Assembly (NCBI GenBank): GCA_001874265.1
Contig: MPDD01000013.1
Coordinates: forward strand, 1-62,741
DNA length: 62,741 bases
Direction of reading: 5' to 3'
Origin: Bacteroidetes bacterium MedPE-SWsnd-G1
Lineage (GTDB): Bacteria; Bacteroidota; Bacteroidia; Flavobacteriales; Flavobacteriaceae
This document shows, piece after piece, positions 54,264-62,307 of the stretch (position 1 is its first letter; each line of letters begins with the position of its first letter). The translations under genes and the position numbers were made by a program. The notes below the pieces were generated by a model, which was not told the DNA's origin, did no database searches, and was given only the letters and a program-made list of their open reading frames with translations.

Positions 54264-55880
54264 ATGAACTCTGTTTTAGAAGCTTGGGATTGGGCTGTAT
54301 TAGGTATTTATTTTCTTGCCTTAATAGCCGTGGCTGTTTGGGTGATATTACAAAAAAATAAAAACACAGAAGATTACTTTTTAGCAGGAAGAAATGTTGG
54401 CTGGTTTGTAATTGGTGCTTCTATTTTTGCGTCTAATATTGGTTCTGAACACGTAGTTGGATTGGCAGGTACTGGAGCAGAATCGGGTATGCCAATGGCG
54501 CACTACGAGTTACACGCTTGGATTGTACTGCTGTTAGGATGGTTGTTTTTACCATTCTATATCAGAAGTGGTGCTTTTACAATGCCCGAGTTTCTAGAAA
54601 AAAGATTTGATGCGCGATCGCGATGGTTTTTATCAGTATTTTCATTGGTTGGTTATGTAATTACAAAAGTATCTGTAACTATTTATGCCGGAGGAATTGT
54701 TGTTTCTCAATTATTGGGAATTGACTTCTGGACAGGAGCCATCGGGATTGTCTTATTTACTGGACTGTACACGATAATCGGGGGTATGAAAGCAGTGATT
54801 TATACTGAAACGCTGCAAACCGTAATCCTAATTGTTGGTTCTTTAATCATAACCTATTTAGGTATGCAAGAAGTGGGTGGTTGGGAAGAACTGCGCGCCA
54901 CTGTTGGACCTGAACATTTTAATATGTGGCGTCCAATGAGTGATCCAGATTTTCCTTGGACTGGACTTTTATTTGGTGGAACTGTGGTGGGTATTTGGTA
55001 TTGGTGTACCGATCAATATATTGTACAACGAACCCTTGCCGCCAATAATATTAAGATTGGTAGGCGAGGCGCCATTTTTGGGGCCTACCTAAAAATCTTA
55101 CCAATTTTCATCTTTTTAATTCCGGGTATTATTGCCTATGCATTAGCACAAAAAGGCGTATTGACCTACGAGAAAGCAGATGAAGTTTTTCCTGTGCTAG
55201 TTACAACATTACTTCCTGTAGGTTTAAAAGGATTGGTTGCAGGTGGATTGATGGCCGCTTTAATGAGTTCATTGGCATCAGTATTTAACTCTTGCTCTAC
55301 AATTTTCACCATCGATATTTACAAAAAACTAAAACCTGAAATGCCTGAAAAAAAGTTGTTAAAAATTGGTAGAATTGCCACAACAATTGTAGTCGTTTTA
55401 GGGATTATTTGGATACCAATTATGGAGAAAATTGGAGGTGGAACGTTGTATAAATACTTACAAAGTGTGCAGTCTTATATCGCTCCTCCAATAACTGCAG
55501 TTTTTGTATTGGGTATTCTTTGGAAACGTGTTACGGCCAAAGCCGCAATTGTTACTTTAATGAGTGGTTTAATAGTTGCAGCATTGCGAATTACTGCCGA
55601 AATCAATATTGATAGTTTAAGCGGAATCGCACATAGTTTTGCAAGTATAAACTTTGCACATATGGCTATTTTTATGTTTATTTTCTCAGTTATCGTTTGT
55701 GTTACGGTTAGTTTAGTAACTGCTGCTCCAAATTACGAAGCAATAAAAGGTTTGGCATTTGGCACTTTAAGCGAAGAACAAAAAGCCGCTAATAAAGATA
55801 GTTTTGATACTATAGATGTGGTGTTGTCAGTGATACTTGTTGTTGTAGTTATTGGAATACTCACCTATTTTGTGGGGTGA
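54264..55880 (+). CDS. Sodium:solute symporter, probable xylose transporter
   Basis: The 538-aa protein has about 14 hydrophobic segments and SGLT-type motifs: NTEDYFLAGRNVGWFVIGASIFASNIGSEH in part, the Na+ site-like ASNIGSEHVVGLAG, RFDARSRWFLS, YTIIGGMKAVIYTETLQTVIL, and GGLMAALMSSLASVFNSCSTIFTIDIYKK in part. Such SSS members in Bacteroidota import glucose, galactose or xylose with Na+. It is the last gene of the xylose block, so xylose (or a short xylo-sugar) is the likely substrate. The final helix ends close to the stop. Confidence 0.9.
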   Translation: MNSVLEAWDWAVLGIYFLALIAVAVWVILQKNKNTEDYFLAGRNVGWFVIGASIFASNIGSEHVVGLAGTGAESGMPMAHYELHAWIVLLLGWLFLPFYIRSGAFTMPEFLEKRFDARSRWFLSVFSLVGYVITKVSVTIYAGGIVVSQLLGIDFWTGAIGIVLFTGLYTIIGGMKAVIYTETLQTVILIVGSLIITYLGMQEVGGWEELRATVGPEHFNMWRPMSDPDFPWTGLLFGGTVVGIWYWCTDQYIVQRTLAANNIKIGRRGAIFGAYLKILPIFIFLIPGIIAYALAQKGVLTYEKADEVFPVLVTTLLPVGLKGLVAGGLMAALMSSLASVFNSCSTIFTIDIYKKLKPEMPEKKLLKIGRIATTIVVVLGIIWIPIMEKIGGGTLYKYLQSVQSYIAPPITAVFVLGILWKRVTAKAAIVTLMSGLIVAALRITAEINIDSLSGIAHSFASINFAHMAIFMFIFSVIVCVTVSLVTAAPNYEAIKGLAFGTLSEEQKAANKDSFDTIDVVLSVILVVVVIGILTYFVG

Positions 55881-55925
55881 TTGATTTGATATTTTTTTTA
55901 AACTCAAATCATAATACATAAAAAA

Positions 55926-55950
55926 ACCTCTTGATTTCTCAAGAGGTATT
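55926..55950. terminator. Bidirectional terminator, stronger on the minus strand
   Basis: A 9-bp stem (55926-55934 with 55939-55947, loop TTTC) has six A on the left, which gives six U on the minus strand, but only a mixed T-tract on the right. It best terminates the KDG-kinase transcript (minus) and may also slow the xylose transcript (plus). Confidence 0.82.
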
Positions 55951-56042
55951 CTTTGTAACGTCAACTGGCTGGACTTCTTACAACTAACTCAGGATAAACC
56001 AATCAAGTGGTCTCAGCGTCAAACAGTTCAAGAATTTATAAT

Positions 56043-57047
56043 TTATCTATTAAATCTTCCAGAAATATTACCTTCTAAAATATAATTCACATCAGATTCA
56101 GATGCATAATTTACATCCCCTTCATACGTATGTTTTAGTGCACATGCCGCACTTGCAAAATTCATAGATTTAATGTCATCATATTGTTGCAACCCATGAA
56201 TCAAACCTGCTGCAAAAGCATCACCCGTTCCAATTCGATCAACAATATGGGTTATTTCATAGTCTTTGGTTTCATTAAACTCACTACCGTTCCACATTCT
56301 AGCTCTTATTTTATGCCAAGATGCATTGATAGAAGTTCGAATCTTTTCAAAAACTTTTTCTATCGAAGGAAACGCTTTCATTAATTCTTTGCTAGCCTCA
56401 ATAAAATCATCATTTGAATATTTATAATCCGTTCCTAGTAATTGATTTATTTCATCTATTCCTCCAATAAATATTGTGGATAAGGCTACAAGTTCACGTA
56501 AAGTCTTTTTAGGATCGTTTCCATATTTCCACAACCCTTGTCTATACGTTGGATCCGCTGTAACAGGTATTCCTTTTGAGCGAGCAACCTGCAATCCTTC
56601 TAGCAAGGATTCGTAACTCCCCTTACAAAGTGCAGGTGTAATCCCTGTCCAATGAAACCATTTTGCATCTTTTAAAATTTCTTCCCAATCGAACATTTCT
56701 GATTCGATAGTAGAGAACGAAGAATGCGATCTATTATAAGTTATAGAACTTGGTCTCATTACGGCACCAACTTCAACAAGATACATCCCCAATGGCCTTT
56801 TAGAAAAAACAATTGATGAAGTATCAACACCGAACTTGTTCATATAAGAAAGTGCGGTTGTACCGATAAAATCATCAGAAATACAACTGACATGCTTAAC
56901 ATTACCTCCAAAATTAGCGATAGAAATACCTACATTTAATTCAGTTCCACCAAAGTAAAACTCTAATAAATTAGATTGGATTAACTTTTTATTACCTCTA
57001 GGAGATAATCGCATTAATACTTCACCAAAAGTTACAATTTGATCCAT
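56043..57047 (-). CDS. KDG kinase-like PfkB sugar kinase, divergent copy
   Basis: This 334-aa PfkB-family protein has YFGGTELNVGISIANFGG (substrate side), the FHWTGITPAL motif that it shares with the other copy, IGTGDAFAAGLIHG (catalytic Asp276) and a C-terminal ...SGRFNR. It should phosphorylate 2-keto-3-deoxygluconate. Compared with the second kinase, two conserved spots differ: the Asn/Arg motif DLNYRAKLWK is DPTYRQGLWK, and the nucleotide-side T-T-L-R-G-S block is E-K-I-R-T-S. So the substrate or cofactor preference may have shifted. It is the last gene of a three-gene operon, 31 bp after eda. Confidence 0.83.
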   Translation of the reverse strand: MDQIVTFGEVLMRLSPRGNKKLIQSNLLEFYFGGTELNVGISIANFGGNVKHVSCISDDFIGTTALSYMNKFGVDTSSIVFSKRPLGMYLVEVGAVMRPSSITYNRSHSSFSTIESEMFDWEEILKDAKWFHWTGITPALCKGSYESLLEGLQVARSKGIPVTADPTYRQGLWKYGNDPKKTLRELVALSTIFIGGIDEINQLLGTDYKYSNDDFIEASKELMKAFPSIEKVFEKIRTSINASWHKIRARMWNGSEFNETKDYEITHIVDRIGTGDAFAAGLIHGLQQYDDIKSMNFASAACALKHTYEGDVNYASESDVNYILEGNISGRFNR

Positions 57048-57078
57048 AACGGTATCTATTCAATCTTAGAATCTTTGC

Positions 57079-57744
57079 TTATCTAACTGATTTTATTATT
57101 TGTAATGCATTTCTACAATCTTGTTCTAATTTCTTATAGTCTTGATTGGCAATAATCTCTTTACTGATAAGTTTAGACCCCATTCCAACACAGGTAACTC
57201 CTGCGTCAAACCAGCCTTTTAAATTTTCTTCTGTTGGTGCAACACCTCCAGTTGGCATAATACTAGTCCATGGTTGTGGTCCTTTAACACCTTTTACAAA
57301 CTGTGGACCATATATATCTCCTGGGAACAGTTTTACGATTTCACATCCTAACTCTTCTGCTCTTGTAATTTCCGTTAAAGTTCCACAGCCTGGAGACCAT
57401 AATACTTTTCTACGATTACAAACCATGGCAATATCTTCTCTTAATACAGGTGTTACAATAAAATTAGCACCTAAAGACATGTATAAACTAGCCGCCGCTG
57501 CATCTGTTACCGATCCAACGCCCATAATCATACCCGGTAAATTTTCTATTGCATATTTTGTAAGTTCACCAAAAACCTCATGCGCGAAATCTCCTCTAGC
57601 GGTGAATTCTAATAAGCGTGCGCCTCCATCGTAACATGCTTTTAATACTTTTTTACTTAACTCTAAATCATTATTAAAAAACAAAGGAATCATACCAGTT
57701 TCCTTCATTGCATTTGCAACTTCTATTCTTGTAAATTGTGCCAT
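57079..57744 (-). CDS. eda: KDPG aldolase
   Basis: The 221-aa class I aldolase splits 2-keto-3-deoxy-6-phosphogluconate into pyruvate and glyceraldehyde-3-phosphate. Key residues: Glu46 in LLEFTARG, Lys138 in EIVKLFPGD (Schiff-base lysine), and the phosphate-site loops VGSVTD, SPGCGTLTE and PTGGVAP. The usual E-V-T-L-R-T motif reads E-F-T-A-R-G, as in many Bacteroidota members. It sits between two KDG kinase genes on one strand, which makes a KDG-phosphate pathway the obvious role. Confidence 0.94.
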   Translation of the reverse strand: MAQFTRIEVANAMKETGMIPLFFNNDLELSKKVLKACYDGGARLLEFTARGDFAHEVFGELTKYAIENLPGMIMGVGSVTDAAAASLYMSLGANFIVTPVLREDIAMVCNRRKVLWSPGCGTLTEITRAEELGCEIVKLFPGDIYGPQFVKGVKGPQPWTSIMPTGGVAPTEENLKGWFDAGVTCVGMGSKLISKEIIANQDYKKLEQDCRNALQIIKSVR

Positions 57745-57770
57745 AATCTAATTATTTGTTGAAAGTCAAT

Positions 57771-57788
57771 GGCTTTAAAAATAAAGCC
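57771..57788. repeat. Hairpin between kdgK and eda
   Basis: A perfect 7-bp stem (57771-57777 with 57782-57788, loop AAAA) lies in the 78-bp gap between eda and the upstream kinase. It has no U-tract on the minus strand, so it is more likely an mRNA processing or stability element than a terminator. Confidence 0.6.
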
Positions 57789-57822
57789 ACCAACCAACAA
57801 CGTTACTTAATTAATTTTCTAT

Positions 57823-58869
57823 TTATCGTGCTACTCTTCCTGAAGCATCTCCACCCATCAACTTTTCAACTTCTGGAACTGTAACTAGGTTTGCATCACC
57901 TTTAATTGTGTGTTTTAAACATGAAGCTGCCACTGCAAAATCCAATGCATTTTGGTCATCTTCTGGATATTTTAACAATCCATAAATCAATCCACCCATA
58001 AACGAATCTCCTCCTCCTACTCTATCAACAATATCTGTAATTTGATATTGACGTGTTTGGAACAAAGTAGTTCCATCATATAATACTCCGGCCCATGTAT
58101 TATGAGATGCTGAAATAGAACCTCTTAAAGTTGTAATAACTTTCTTGGCTCTTGGGAACTTTTTCATCATTTGCTCACAAACAGATAAGAAGGCTTCTGC
58201 TTTTACATTATGTCCTTCCGTTTGTACACTGATTCCTTCTGGTTTGATACCGAAATGCATCTCTGCATCTTCTTCATTTCCTAATACGATATCGCAATAA
58301 GAAGTTAATTCTGTCATCACAGCTTCTCTATGAGCTGCATCACAATATTTCCAAAGTTTGGCTCTGTAATTTAAATCCGTAGAAATAGTAACACCCATTT
58401 CGCTCGCAACTTTAACAGCCTCTAAACAAACATCTGCCGCACCTTGAGAAATTGCCGGTGTAATTCCAGTCCAATGAAACCATTCTACTCCATCAAAAAC
58501 TTCTTTCCAATCAATCATCCCTGATTCAATTTCTGCAATAGCAGAATGCGCTCTATCGTATACCACTTTAGATCCGCGAGAAACTGCTCCAGTTTCTAAA
58601 AAGTAAATTCCTAAACGATCTCCACCATATACAATTTTATCTACTCCAACACCTCTTTTTCTCATTTCCATCATGGCACAAGCACCAATATCATTCTTTG
58701 GCAGTCTTGTTACAAAATCTACATCTACTCCATAATTTGCCAATGAAACGGCAACATTAGATTCTCCTCCGCCATATATCGCATCGAAATTATTAGCTTG
58801 AGAAAATCTTAAAAATCCTTGTGGAGCCAATCTTAACATGATCTCTCCAAACGTTACTACTTTACCCAT
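57823..58869 (-). CDS. kdgK: 2-keto-3-deoxygluconate kinase
   Basis: This 348-aa PfkB-family kinase makes KDPG from KDG. It shows IYGGGESNVAVSLANYGVDVDFV (substrate side), RLGIYFLETGAVSRGSKVVYDRAHSA, FHWTGITPAI, STDLNYRAKLWK (Asn/Arg for the acid group), ITTLRGS (nucleotide side) and VGGGDSFMGGLIYGL with catalytic Asp288. It is the first gene of the minus-strand kinase-aldolase-kinase operon and faces the LacI regulator gene across an 84-bp leader that holds a TTAAACGTTTAA palindrome. It has the complete set of family motifs and is the more likely main KDG kinase. Confidence 0.93.
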   Translation of the reverse strand: MGKVVTFGEIMLRLAPQGFLRFSQANNFDAIYGGGESNVAVSLANYGVDVDFVTRLPKNDIGACAMMEMRKRGVGVDKIVYGGDRLGIYFLETGAVSRGSKVVYDRAHSAIAEIESGMIDWKEVFDGVEWFHWTGITPAISQGAADVCLEAVKVASEMGVTISTDLNYRAKLWKYCDAAHREAVMTELTSYCDIVLGNEEDAEMHFGIKPEGISVQTEGHNVKAEAFLSVCEQMMKKFPRAKKVITTLRGSISASHNTWAGVLYDGTTLFQTRQYQITDIVDRVGGGDSFMGGLIYGLLKYPEDDQNALDFAVAASCLKHTIKGDANLVTVPEVEKLMGGDASGRVAR

Positions 58870-58903
58870 TTTTTATGTTTTGTAATTCTAAAATTAATTA
58901 ATT

Positions 58904-58919
58904 GGTTAAACGTTTAAGC
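58904..58919. promoter_or_regulatory. LacI-type operator 1
   Basis: The perfect palindrome TTAAACGTTTAA (58906-58917) with an extra G/C pair outside (58904/58919) lies 35-50 bp upstream of kdgK (minus). A central CG step is typical of LacI-family operators. It is related in sequence to operator 2 in front of the regulator gene. Confidence 0.72.
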
Positions 58920-58952
58920 AGTTCTTTAAAAATAAATCAAAACGGAACTTGT

Positions 58953-58983
58953 TTTGATTGTTTCAGTTAAAACATTAGTTTTG
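58953..58983 (+). promoter_or_regulatory. Promoter of the LacI-family regulator gene
   Basis: TTTG (58953-58956), a 19-bp spacer and TAGTTTTG (58976-58983) match the Bacteroidota consensus fully. The -7 box is overlapped by operator 2, and transcription would start about 58990, inside the operator. Confidence 0.8.
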
Positions 58984-59000
58984 CTTAAACGATTAAGCAA
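58981..59000. promoter_or_regulatory. LacI-type operator 2, on the regulator's own promoter
   Basis: TTGCTTAA-ACGA-TTAAGCAA is an 8-bp inverted repeat around a CG-containing centre. It overlaps the last bases of the -7 box and the probable start site, and it shares the TTAAACG core with operator 1. This strongly suggests autorepression. Confidence 0.8.
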
Positions 59001-59016
59001 ATATATTAAAAATTAC

Positions 59017-60033
59017 GTGAATAAAAAAAGAACTACCATAAAAGACATCGCAAATTCTTTAAACATTTCAGCAGCTGCCGTATCAAAGGCTATGCATGAT
59101 GACCCAAGAATTAGTGCTAAAACCAAAGAAGCTGTTAAACGTGTTGCAAAAGAATTAAATTATCAACCAAATCACTTGGCCAGCGCTTTGAGAAAAGGAA
59201 AAAGTAATTTAGTTGGTGTTATAGTTCCGAAAACCAACAGTAACTTTTTCTCATCCGTAGTTCAGAATATGGAAGAAGTCCTAAACAAATCTGGCTATAA
59301 TATTATTATAACACAATCTAATGAATCGTTTAAAAAAGAATGTGATAGTATAGACACTCTTTTATATACGCAAGTTGATGGGATTATTGCTTCTATGGCA
59401 AACGAAACCATCGATCTTTCTCATTACGAAAAAATAAAATCTAAAGGGATTCCTCTTATTCTTTTTGATAGAGGTGAAAACGACTTAAATGTTGATTATG
59501 TTGGAATAGACGATTATAATAGCAGTCATATTATTATTAATCATTTAGTTTCAAAAGGATGTAAGCGAATTGCTCATATCGGTGGTTTTAGACGAACGCG
59601 TATTTTTAATAATAGAATGCGAGGGTATATAGACGCCCTTAAAAAACATCAACTTCCGTTAGATGAATCTTTAATTATTGAAAGTAATCTAACCATAAAG
59701 GATGGTCGAACAAAAACACATGCATTATTAGAGTTGGATCCAATACCAGACGCAATTTATGTGGCTGGAGATTATGCAGCATTAGGTGCACTTCAAGTTA
59801 TTCAAGAGAAAGGTTTGAAAATACCGAATGACATTAAACTTGTAGGCTTCGGAAACGAACCATTTACTTCATTGGTGCATCCAACCATAACAAGCATTGA
59901 TCAAAACAGTCAGGAAATTGGGAAATTAGCAGCGGAAACCTTCTTAAGTAGAATTGAAAACCCAACGGTAAAACAAACTTTGAATAAAATTATTTTCGAT
60001 GCCAAGTTAATTGTTCGGGAATCTTCGGAATAA
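59017..60033 (+). CDS. LacI-family transcriptional regulator of the KDG operon
   Basis: The GTG at 59017 is chosen as start: it opens directly on the helix-turn-helix (VNKKRTTIKDIANSLNIS), while an upstream TTG frame at 58954 would lie on top of the promoter and operator. The 338-aa product has the LacI DNA-binding helices (TIKDIANSLNISAAAVSKAMHDD and the hinge LNYQPNHLASALRKGKS), then a periplasmic-binding-like domain (LVGVIVPKTNSNFFSSVVQ ... VAGDYAALGALQVIQE ... VGFGNEPFTSLVHPTITSIDQ, in parts). It lies divergently from kdgK-eda-kdgK. The ligand is probably KDG or KDPG, by context. A terminator follows the gene. Confidence 0.88.
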   Translation: MNKKRTTIKDIANSLNISAAAVSKAMHDDPRISAKTKEAVKRVAKELNYQPNHLASALRKGKSNLVGVIVPKTNSNFFSSVVQNMEEVLNKSGYNIIITQSNESFKKECDSIDTLLYTQVDGIIASMANETIDLSHYEKIKSKGIPLILFDRGENDLNVDYVGIDDYNSSHIIINHLVSKGCKRIAHIGGFRRTRIFNNRMRGYIDALKKHQLPLDESLIIESNLTIKDGRTKTHALLELDPIPDAIYVAGDYAALGALQVIQEKGLKIPNDIKLVGFGNEPFTSLVHPTITSIDQNSQEIGKLAAETFLSRIENPTVKQTLNKIIFDAKLIVRESSE

Positions 60034-60053
60034 TCGAAGTATTGAAAAAAATA

Positions 60054-60088
60054 AAAGGGGAAACTATTTAATAGTTTCCCCTTTCTTT
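60054..60088. terminator. Bidirectional Rho-independent terminator
   Basis: A perfect 14-bp stem (60054-60067 with 60071-60084, loop TTA) lies between the convergent LacI (plus) and SDR (minus) genes, with A-rich and T-rich flanks on both sides. Confidence 0.92.
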
Positions 60089-60104
60089 TTATCTATAAAC
60101 TTAA

Positions 60105-60869
60105 TTAGATACCCAATGCTTGTCCACCACCAATTTGGATGGTTTCCGCAGTAATAAATGATGCATCTTTACTTGCTAAAAACGACACCACTCCGGCAAC
60201 GTCTTCTGGCTGTCCCAATCTACCTAACATAATATTGTTTTTCCAAGAAGCAAAAACCTCTGGTTTTGTAGATTTAATTTGTGCGTGAAAAGGTGTGTCA
60301 ATTGTACCCGGAGATACTGCATTTACACGAATTCCATATTCCGCTAAATCTTTTGCTAATGCTCTAGTTATTGCATGAACTCCTGCTTTAGATGTTCCGT
60401 AAATTCCGGCACCAGGTCCACCAGCATTCCAACCAGCATTTGAAGTATAATTAACTATTGATGCGTACTCACTTTTCTTTAAAAAAGGAATTGCCGCTCT
60501 AGATGCAAAAAATGCAGAATCCAGGTTCAATGCCATTACAAATCTATAGAATTCAGTGGTCATTTCTTCGAATCTTGATCTACCACCTAAACCACCAGCA
60601 TTATTTACAAGCACATCTATTTTACCGTACTTCTCACCAATTTTAGTGATGTTTTCTGTTACCTGATCTTCTTTTGTAACATCGAAACCATAATATTCAG
60701 CAGCAATTCCTTCTGCCTTCAATTCTTCCACTCTTTCGGCTCCTTTGTCATCTTCAATTCCGTTTAAGATTACGGTAAAACCATCTTTACCTAATCTTTT
60801 CGCTACTTCAAAGCCAATGCCTCCTGTGGCTCCAGTAACAACTGCTATTTTAATTCCTAACTCACTCAT
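60105..60869 (-). CDS. SDR oxidoreductase, probable DEH (unsaturated uronate) reductase, KduD/A1-R-like
   Basis: The 254-aa product has TGATGGIG, NNAGGLGG, a catalytic Ser (NYTSNAG), Tyr and Lys (IYGTSKAG), RVNAVSPGTIDTPF and ...FITAETIQIGGGQ. In marine Bacteroidota such an SDR, placed next to KDG kinase, aldolase, a hexuronate transporter and a FadR-type regulator, reduces 4-deoxy-L-erythro-5-hexoseulose uronate, the product of alginate lyases, to KDG. KduD-type dehydrogenation of a pectin-derived intermediate is the main alternative. It is downstream of the transporter gene (32-bp gap) on the same strand. Confidence 0.84.
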   Translation of the reverse strand: MSELGIKIAVVTGATGGIGFEVAKRLGKDGFTVILNGIEDDKGAERVEELKAEGIAAEYYGFDVTKEDQVTENITKIGEKYGKIDVLVNNAGGLGGRSRFEEMTTEFYRFVMALNLDSAFFASRAAIPFLKKSEYASIVNYTSNAGWNAGGPGAGIYGTSKAGVHAITRALAKDLAEYGIRVNAVSPGTIDTPFHAQIKSTKPEVFASWKNNIMLGRLGQPEDVAGVVSFLASKDASFITAETIQIGGGQALGI

Positions 60870-60901
60870 TTTTATAAACGTTAATTATTATTTTTTAATT
60901 A

Positions 60902-62185
60902 TTAAATTTCCTTTCTAACAGGTCCAATATTCTTTATGAAAAAGAAAATAGATATTACTCCTAATACAACCGAAATGCAAATCGCAATAAATGCTGGTGT
61001 ATAAGAACTTGTTGTAATTTGACCAACGAACCAGTTCATAATCATTGGCGAAACAGCCGCAACCGTTCCTGCTAATCCAGCAAGAGTTCCAACTGACGGT
61101 CCTCTAAATAAATCACTTGATATTGTTTGAATGTTACCAATTGCAAACTGAAATCCAAATAAAGCTAGCCCAGCTAAGTAAATAAACATCATAAAGTTAT
61201 CTTCTCTAACCAACGTTATGATACCTACAAATGCGACCAATATTAATACGCCTCCAAGAGCAATTGTTGCTTTTCTAGAAAAATCAACAGATTTCGTTTT
61301 CATTAATTTCCCTGCGAACATTCCTCCTAAAATACTTCCTACTGCCGCCATTAAATATGAAATCCACATAGTTGCTGCGATTTCTTCAATGCTTAAACCA
61401 AACTTATCGTTTAAATAAATTGGCATCCATCCTGCAAAAAACCACCAAATTGGTTCAATAAAGAAACGACACATTAAAACACCCCATGACTGCTTATAGC
61501 TTACAATTTTAGCAACGCTTAAACTTTTTGCCTTCTCTGTTGGCTCCGTATTCTTATCAATTCTACTTGATAGAATCAAGTTGCGTTCTTCTTCTGTTAC
61601 CCAAGGATGTTTTTCAGGTGTAGATTTATTTAAGAACAACCAAGGAATTACCCAAAGTAAACCAACAGCACCTAAAATAATATATGTTGTTTTCCACCCA
61701 AACTGTGTATATAAAAACACAATTACAAATGGAGCAATTACATTTCCAATAGATGCACCAGCATTAAAAATACCCTGCGCTATTGCACGCTCCTTAACGG
61801 GGAACCATTCTCCGTTACTTTTCACGGCACCAGGCCAATTTCCTGCTTCACCTATTCCTAATAATCCTCTGAAAATCGATAATGAAATTATTCCTCTTGC
61901 AAATGCGTGAAATGCAGAGGCTAAAGACCAAACAATTATCGATACTGTGAATCCTAAACGAGTTCCAATTTTATCATATAATTTACCTGATGCAAATTTT
62001 CCTAATGCGTAACACGCCATAAAAACATTCAACATAATTGCGTAATCAGACTTATCCATTCCTAAGTCTTCACCCATTTCTGGCCACAATAAAGCAAATG
62101 CTGTTCTATCTATATAGTTTATAACCGTGGCAATAAAAATAAGTGTTATTACCCACCATCTTAAACCTTTAATTTTAAAATTCAT
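60902..62185 (-). CDS. ExuT-like MFS hexuronate transporter
   Basis: The 427-aa product has twelve hydrophobic segments and the ACS-family (anion:cation symporter) marks: NYIDRTAFALLWPEM near helix 1, ASGKLYDKIGTRLGFTVS, RGLLGIGEAGNWPGAVKSNGEWFPVKERA (in parts, the signature ExuT/UxuT motif), GNVIAPF and a loop with PEKHPWVTEEE. It should carry uronates, KDG or unsaturated uronate monomers into the cytoplasm. It is the first gene after the truncated regulator gene, with a palindrome in the leader. The family call is firm; the exact uronate is inferred from neighbours. Confidence 0.92.
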   Translation of the reverse strand: MNFKIKGLRWWVITLIFIATVINYIDRTAFALLWPEMGEDLGMDKSDYAIMLNVFMACYALGKFASGKLYDKIGTRLGFTVSIIVWSLASAFHAFARGIISLSIFRGLLGIGEAGNWPGAVKSNGEWFPVKERAIAQGIFNAGASIGNVIAPFVIVFLYTQFGWKTTYIILGAVGLLWVIPWLFLNKSTPEKHPWVTEEERNLILSSRIDKNTEPTEKAKSLSVAKIVSYKQSWGVLMCRFFIEPIWWFFAGWMPIYLNDKFGLSIEEIAATMWISYLMAAVGSILGGMFAGKLMKTKSVDFSRKATIALGGVLILVAFVGIITLVREDNFMMFIYLAGLALFGFQFAIGNIQTISSDLFRGPSVGTLAGLAGTVAAVSPMIMNWFVGQITTSSYTPAFIAICISVVLGVISIFFFIKNIGPVRKEI

Positions 62186-62204
62186 ATTTCTCTATTTGTT
62201 TCAG

Positions 62205-62247
62205 TTTAGACACTACTTTCTATATCTCAGTTTAGTCATTGTCTAAA
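62205..62247. promoter_or_regulatory. Likely FadR/GntR-type operator before the transporter gene
   Basis: A 17-bp imperfect palindrome TTTAGTCA-T-TGTCTAAA (62231-62247) lies 46-62 bp before the ExuT-like start, with a half site TTTAGACA at 62205-62212. The two TCAGTTTAG(A/T)CA segments are direct repeats 26 bp apart. The spacing would place a repressor on the promoter of the transporter-SDR pair. Confidence 0.68.
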
Positions 62248-62307
62248 TTGAAAAATTAATTTTACTAAAAGTTAAGACGTTCTTTTATATTCTAAAAGAC
62301 ACTGTTT

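Noticed and set aside
57146..57634. Long open frame (162 codons) on the plus strand opposite eda
   Set aside because: It is antisense to a well-conserved aldolase and shows no family motif or start context; it is a shadow of the real gene.
58954..59016. TTG-initiated N-terminal extension of the LacI regulator
   Set aside because: It would lie on the promoter -33/-7 elements and operator 2. The GTG at 59017 opens directly on the helix-turn-helix.
60875..60884. TAAACGTTAA as a third LacI operator between the transporter and SDR genes
   Set aside because: Only an imperfect match to the palindrome, and it lies inside an operon a few bases before the SDR start.
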